A stretch of 7,118 nt of DNA from Nanobdellota archaeon. GTDB taxonomy: Archaea > Nanobdellota > Nanobdellia > Woesearchaeales > CG1-02-33-12. The DNA lies in assembly GCA_018901315.1 (NCBI GenBank), contig JAHIFA010000096.1, positions 1 to 7,118 of the forward strand. The letters run 5' to 3'. Of this stretch, positions 5,573 through 7,118 are shown in pieces. Positions within the stretch are counted from its first letter, which is position 1. The number at the start of each line of letters is the position of its first letter. The notes under the pieces were generated by a model, which had not been told where the DNA came from, made no database searches, and saw nothing but the letters and a program-made list of their open reading frames with translations. The translations under genes were made by a program, and so were the position numbers.

Positions 5573-6310
5573 ATGCTTAAAAAACTAATTATAGTGTTAA
5601 TGCTATTAATCTCAATAGAAAACTGCTATGCTGCTACTATCCATGGCAACATCTATGACCCAGACCTTAATAAAATGGAAGGAAGGACTGAGGTAGAAGT
5701 TGACTCGTCGCCAAGGCAATACCAAGTTTCTACAGACGGTACATACTCCTTCTTCCTGTTGGTTGGGAAGTATACTATCAAAGCAAAATATGAGGAGCAC
5801 GGAAGATTAAAATATATTGCTGAAGAGAGAATAGTTGTCAGGGATGAAGGCAGATTTATACATGATATTGTAATGTATCCAAGCCCAGAGGAAGAAGAAA
5901 GGCTGTTGAATAAAACACTGGAAAGACCAGAAGATAATCCCAATAAAACACAAGATATTCTTCTTTTTGTGATTATTGGGTCAGTTTTTGTGATATCAAT
6001 CCTGCTTGTTGCTTATTTCTTAAGAAAAGAAAAGAAAAAAGAACATGTCCAGGTGAAAGAAGAAGAAAGTTTTGCTGCAACAGAAGAGGAAAAAGATGTT
6101 GATTCTCCTGAAAGCCTGGATAAGGTAATAAGGATTATTAAAGAAAATAACGGAAGAGTAACCCAGAAAGAGATAAGAAAGCAAATTCCGCTGTCAGAGG
6201 CAAAGATAAGTCTTATGATAACTGAATTAGAGGATAAGGGAATTGTAAAAAGAATCAAGAAAGGCAGAGGTAATATAATAATATTAAGCAAAAAATTAGA
6301 TTCTGATTAA
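5573..6310 (+). CDS. Membrane-anchored winged-helix protein with extracytoplasmic beta-sandwich (COG2512-like)
   Basis: A 245-residue protein with four parts. An N-terminal signal peptide (1-20, possible cleavage after CYA) is followed by a domain at about 22-103 that resembles a carboxypeptidase-regulatory/transthyretin-like beta sandwich (IHGNIYDPDLNKMEG, then STDGTYSFFLLVGKYTIKAKY). A single transmembrane helix at about 129-150 is followed by a basic stop-transfer RKEKKK and an acidic linker. The cytoplasmic C-terminal winged helix-turn-helix (about 183-240) has GRVTQKEIRKQIPLSEAKIS, a recognition-helix-like segment, and a basic wing KKGRGNIIIL. This layout matches archaeal membrane-associated wHTH proteins of the COG2512 type. 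The likely role is a one-component regulator that senses an extracytoplasmic signal and binds DNA from the membrane, but ligand and targets are unknown. The stop codon overlaps that of the convergent gene in a shared TTAA. Confidence 0.85.
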   Translation: MLKKLIIVLMLLISIENCYAATIHGNIYDPDLNKMEGRTEVEVDSSPRQYQVSTDGTYSFFLLVGKYTIKAKYEEHGRLKYIAEERIVVRDEGRFIHDIVMYPSPEEEERLLNKTLERPEDNPNKTQDILLFVIIGSVFVISILLVAYFLRKEKKKEHVQVKEEESFAATEEEKDVDSPESLDKVIRIIKENNGRVTQKEIRKQIPLSEAKISLMITELEDKGIVKRIKKGRGNIIILSKKLDSD

Positions 6311-7107
6311 GGCTTTAAAATATTATATTTATTAGAAACCTCATAATATACTTTTGATTCCTTTTCTATTTCCAATGACTTAAGTCTTATCAAATAGTCT
6401 AAAGCAATTTCTTTCTCCTTAAAATTTCTTTTTGCTAAACCTTCCAAGGGAGGATAGGTAGCCCTATTTTCATCAATAACAATGCTTGGGATTTCCAGTG
6501 CATAAGACAAGCCCATAAAGAAAATGGCTTTTCTATCTCTATCTTTTCCTTCTGGAAAATGGGCAACTGTCAAATCTGCATTACCAAAATCTTTTAAATT
6601 TCCAAAATTTCCATACATAAGAATCTTGTTTTCATCATTTTGATAAACTTCTTCTATCTCTCTAAAGTATTCAATATTTGTTGCTAGGAATATTCTGAGT
6701 TTATTGTCTTTATTCTGTTTTTTTGTTATTGCTCTTAAAGGGTCTCTTCCAGGATTGTTATTTTTTAAAAAATTAATTGCCTTTTCTATGCTGTCTGGAT
6801 TATAATCCGAAATACTATCCAGGAAATTATCCCTTTTTTCTGTTTCATCTGCAATTATTATATAATTTCCTTTTGCTCTTGAACCCCCTACCTCTGCATA
6901 AGTTGCTGTTCCTCTTGGTTTTCCCTTAGGAAAACAGGGAAGCATAATAGGGCATTCCTCTGCTTCTTCCATATCATCTACAACAAGAGTGGCTATTGAA
7001 AACTGTCTGTTCTTTCTTGGGTCAGCAAACTCATAAATATGATTAAGTTCAGAAATAATTTTATCCCTAAAACCAAAAAAGCTTCCTGCCAAGTATATCT
7101 TTTTCAT
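6307..7107 (-). CDS. Tandem nucleoside 2-deoxyribosyltransferase-like protein
   Basis: A 266-residue soluble protein with two related Rossmann-like halves. The first (about 1-90) has KKIYLAGSFF, then DPRKN, a DDM segment and GTATYAEVGGSRAKGNYIII (66-85). In it E72 sits where this superfamily carries its catalytic Glu within an ExG motif. The second (about 137-235) repeats the plan with LRIFLATN, GNADLTVAHF, RKAIFFMGLSYALEIPSIVID (192-212) and a C-terminal helix, but has no Glu before the Gly (FFMG). The match is to the nucleoside 2-deoxyribosyltransferase superfamily (PF05014/PF15891 type), which cleaves or exchanges N-glycosidic bonds of deoxynucleosides or nucleotides. Substrate is unknown. 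The start is at the right edge and its promoter lies outside the window. The frame stays open upstream, but the ATG at 7107 fits the family start. It converges on the membrane regulator, so the two are not co-transcribed. Confidence 0.78.
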   Translation of the reverse strand: MKKIYLAGSFFGFRDKIISELNHIYEFADPRKNRQFSIATLVVDDMEEAEECPIMLPCFPKGKPRGTATYAEVGGSRAKGNYIIIADETEKRDNFLDSISDYNPDSIEKAINFLKNNNPGRDPLRAITKKQNKDNKLRIFLATNIEYFREIEEVYQNDENKILMYGNFGNLKDFGNADLTVAHFPEGKDRDRKAIFFMGLSYALEIPSIVIDENRATYPPLEGLAKRNFKEKEIALDYLIRLKSLEIEKESKVYYEVSNKYNILKP

Positions 7108-7118
7108 TGTAACTTTAA

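Noticed and set aside
5612..6291. Minus-strand open frames opposite the membrane winged-helix gene
   Set aside because: The plus-strand frame has a coherent signal peptide, transmembrane helix and winged helix. The antisense frames have no domain pattern.

Overview
The window looks archaeal, most likely from a small-genome, AT-rich DPANN-type lineage (Woesearchaeota/Pacearchaeota-like). The evidence is the gene set: an archaeal-type initiation factor aIF5B, the tRNA methyltransferase Trm1, a short archaeal aEF1B with a tiny four-CxxC zinc protein beside it, and a membrane-anchored winged-helix regulator. TATA-like boxes also sit about 25-28 bp upstream of three plus-strand start codons, the spacing expected for leaderless archaeal transcripts. 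The exact lineage is an inference.

Left part (1-3382): on the minus strand, aIF5B (405-2165) is followed directly by a PUA-type RNA-binding protein (1-403) that runs off the left edge and starts at a non-ATG codon one base after the aIF5B stop. Divergent from aIF5B is Trm1 (2243-3382, plus strand). The 77-bp gap between them holds a TATA-like tract readable in both directions and two AAAGCTTT palindromes 11 bp apart.

Middle (3372-3973): Trm1 converges on aEF1B (3372-3647, minus) with an 11-bp overlap of coding ends. aEF1B is the second gene of a two-gene operon whose first gene is a 58-residue zinc protein (3650-3826) with a Shine-Dalgarno site. Together, the left and middle genes form a translation, tRNA-modification and RNA-binding cluster.

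Right part (3974-7118): a divergent AT-rich promoter region leads to a 444-residue Lys/Glu-rich coiled-coil protein with a DUF5752-like domain near its N-terminus (3974-5308). A 264-bp noncoding gap follows, with a hairpin, a 15-bp repeat spaced 60 bp apart, and a TATA box. Next is a secreted beta-sandwich/transmembrane/winged-helix protein (5573-6310), probably a membrane-bound one-component regulator. It converges, sharing a TTAA double stop, with a minus-strand protein built of two nucleoside 2-deoxyribosyltransferase-like domains (6307-7107), of which only the first keeps the recognisable Glu motif.

There are no tRNA or rRNA genes, CRISPR arrays, transposases or prophage genes. The least characterised parts are the DUF5752/coiled-coil protein, the membrane winged-helix protein and the tandem deoxyribosyltransferase-like protein. 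Nothing in the sequence shows that these three work together as one system.
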